A DNA stretch of 25,039 nucleotides from positions 1-25,039 of the forward strand of contig MU266663.1 of the NCBI GenBank assembly GCA_021014945.1. The letters are read 5' to 3'. How positions within the stretch are numbered: the first letter of the stretch is position 1; each line of letters begins with the position of its first letter. This document shows, piece by piece, positions 23,758-25,039 of this stretch. The notes under the pieces were generated by a model. The model was not told where the DNA came from and ran no database searches. It was given only the letters and a program-made list of their open reading frames with translations. The position numbers and the translations under genes are program-made. The stretch is from Leucogyrophana mollusca (Eukaryota; Basidiomycota; Agaricomycetes; Boletales).

Positions 23758-24679
23758 TTAATCTCCGTAGAGTTCAAACTCCCAGGGCACTCTTTGGCCA
23801 GGTCCAGAGTCACTGAACCATATCCTCCGCAAGCGGCATGTAGCATAGACCTTAACATATGATACGTGCGAGTACTGCCCGCTTGGAGCTTTGAGATTCG
23901 AAGCAGAGGGGACCTGGTCCTCAATGTCGTCCTCTGAAGAGACGGTTAACGCGTGAGAAGAGAAATGGGGGATTAGAGATGCAAGGTTGAGTGTAATCGT
24001 CGACCAGGCGGTCAAAGGGCGGGTTGAAGGAAGAGGGAATGCGAGTGGAAGGTGCAGAATTGGAGGTGAGCTGGGTGTGAATATGAGTCGTGGCTCTTTC
24101 TGTGAATATAGTAGGTGAGCAGGTGGAGAAAAAAACCGGCAATATAGGAGGCTATCAGACCCATAAAGATATAAACAGTTTCGTAATTCGCCAATACCTC
24201 AAAGTTTATGAAACCCAAACGAGGACGCAAAATGACGAGAAAAGCACCTGGAAAGTCGAACAGCGCACTGTCCCGCACCTACCGGCCTGGTCAACTAGGC
24301 CGACTTCAAATGACCATTCTCTGCCTAGATTACGGATTTGGAGATGTAGCCATTTATGTTTCAGCCCGAGATCAGAGGAGCTGGAGGAGGGAGGGCATCG
24401 GATGAATGTCGTTCGCAGGGTAGGTGACTGGATGTGAAGGACTGATTGGAGAAGGGTATGCCCGACTTTCAACTCGTTAGCGTCATCGCTGAGAGTTGGT
24501 GCAGAGATCAATGTGGCAGGGGACGCAGGAGTGGGAAGGGAGGTAGAGTCGTCCAAGAAATGTATGAATGAATCTGAAGGTAGACCGCCATCCACCTGAG
24601 TCGAGAATAGGTTGAGGGGATTGCTGTTCGTGGAAGAGAACAAAGAGATAATGCTGGGCTGTACGGAGCCTCTAAACAT
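23758..24679 (-). CDS. CFAP20-domain (DUF667) protein
   Basis: The model is join(complement(24248-24679), complement(23758-24099)), 257 aa, with one 148-nt intron (24100-24247; donor GTGCTT, acceptor TTCACAG) joined in phase 0. The protein begins MFRGSVQPSIISLFSSTNSN, which lines up with the start of the ciliary protein CFAP20/Bug22. The core blocks are conserved: HLQIRNLGREWSFEVGLVDQ and VRCSTFQ just before the splice, then TAWSTITLNL and VKVYATCRLRRIWFSD after it. A Ser/Thr/Pro-rich insert (about 45-65) and an acidic loop after the second block make it longer than the animal protein (about 193 aa). CFAP20 is an inner-junction protein of axonemal doublet microtubules and also has reported nuclear roles. 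In a fungus without flagella the role is unknown. The spliced reading is uninterrupted and looks functional. The start codon is about 45 bp from the dispersed repeat at 24724. Confidence 0.88.
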
Positions 24680-24723
24680 GTATATGAGTCTGGGTTATTC
24701 AAGTAGTGCCAGTGGGGGTAAGG

Positions 24724-24898
24724 AGGACCCCTGATAATAGGCGGGGAGGCCAGTGGCCGGTCCGGACAAAATTTTGAGAATTTTAGGCCCCAAGCCTGAT
24801 TTTTGTCCGGACAAATTGACGTGGACCCCCCTTAGGCTACTTCTCTTCTGTCCGGACACTTGGCTCGGGCTCCAGTGAAGGCCCGCTACCCGTCCGGA
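24724..24898 (-). repeat. Dispersed TCCGGACA repeat, right copy (inverted)
   Basis: TCCGGA boxes occur at 24761, 24806, 24851 and 24893. The block 24724-24750 is the reverse complement of 331-357 with one mismatch, and its position relative to the boxes mirrors the left copy. The two copies therefore face each other across the window. The right copy differs more in its outer half (the boxes at 24851 and 24893 are followed by ACAC and ACAT rather than ACAAAA). Up to the window end only a small hairpin (GTTAGAG / CTCTAAC, 25017-25034) is visible. Confidence 0.75.
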
Positions 24899-25039
24899 CA
24901 TTTCGGGCTCAGGCTCCGACGTTGCTGTCGGAGATCCGAGACATGGACTCGAAGAGACTCGAAGTGCCACCTACTCCCGCTCACTCCTGCCAACCGAAAG
25001 GCGCAGATCTCGGACAGTTAGAGGTTTCTCTAACAGTAG

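Overview
The window looks like nuclear DNA of a filamentous basidiomycete, most probably an agaricomycete. Its genes are interrupted by short GT-AG introns, mostly 50-66 nt, several with CTNAC-like branch sites. It encodes a fungal-type glucosamine-6-phosphate synthase, a secreted GH12 glucanase, an F-box/LRR relic of the type amplified in agaricomycetes, and two proteins that resemble basidiomycete-specific hypothetical families. Family names come from recognising motifs by eye; no database search was run.

Layout. Positions 161-357 and 24724-24898 carry the same dispersed repeat family in inverted orientation, with four TCCGGACA boxes at each end and a nearly identical 27-bp block. Positions 361-3004 have no convincing gene. 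A Ser/Pro-rich regulator-like protein lies on the minus strand (3005-4332). A long gene-poor tract follows (about 4640-11260), with CCAAT boxes near its left end and one strong hairpin at 9085-9147. An alpha/beta-hydrolase of the epoxide hydrolase type is intronless (11451-12755, plus). After another empty stretch, the six-exon GFA1 homologue occupies 14890-17425 (plus). Three minus-strand units follow: a Gly/Gln-rich conserved protein in four exons (17950-18837), a GH12 endoglucanase or xyloglucanase in eight exons (19362-20470), and a frameshifted F-box/LRR pseudogene (about 22266-23319). The last gene is a two-exon CFAP20-domain (DUF667) protein (23758-24679, minus), whose start codon lies only about 45 bp from the right-hand repeat.

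The genes do not form an obvious pathway. GFA1 supplies the hexosamine precursor for chitin and glycosylation. GH12 acts outside the cell on plant beta-glucans or xyloglucan. The epoxide hydrolase suggests detoxification or secondary metabolism. Spliced models were built by hand and checked for reading phase across every junction: 682 aa for GFA1, 243 aa for GH12, 235 aa for the Gly/Gln-rich protein, 257 aa for the CFAP20 protein, and 421 aa for the 3005-4332 gene. The most interesting item is an intact homologue of a ciliary/flagellar protein in a lineage without flagella, with a dispersed repeat lying against its 5' end.
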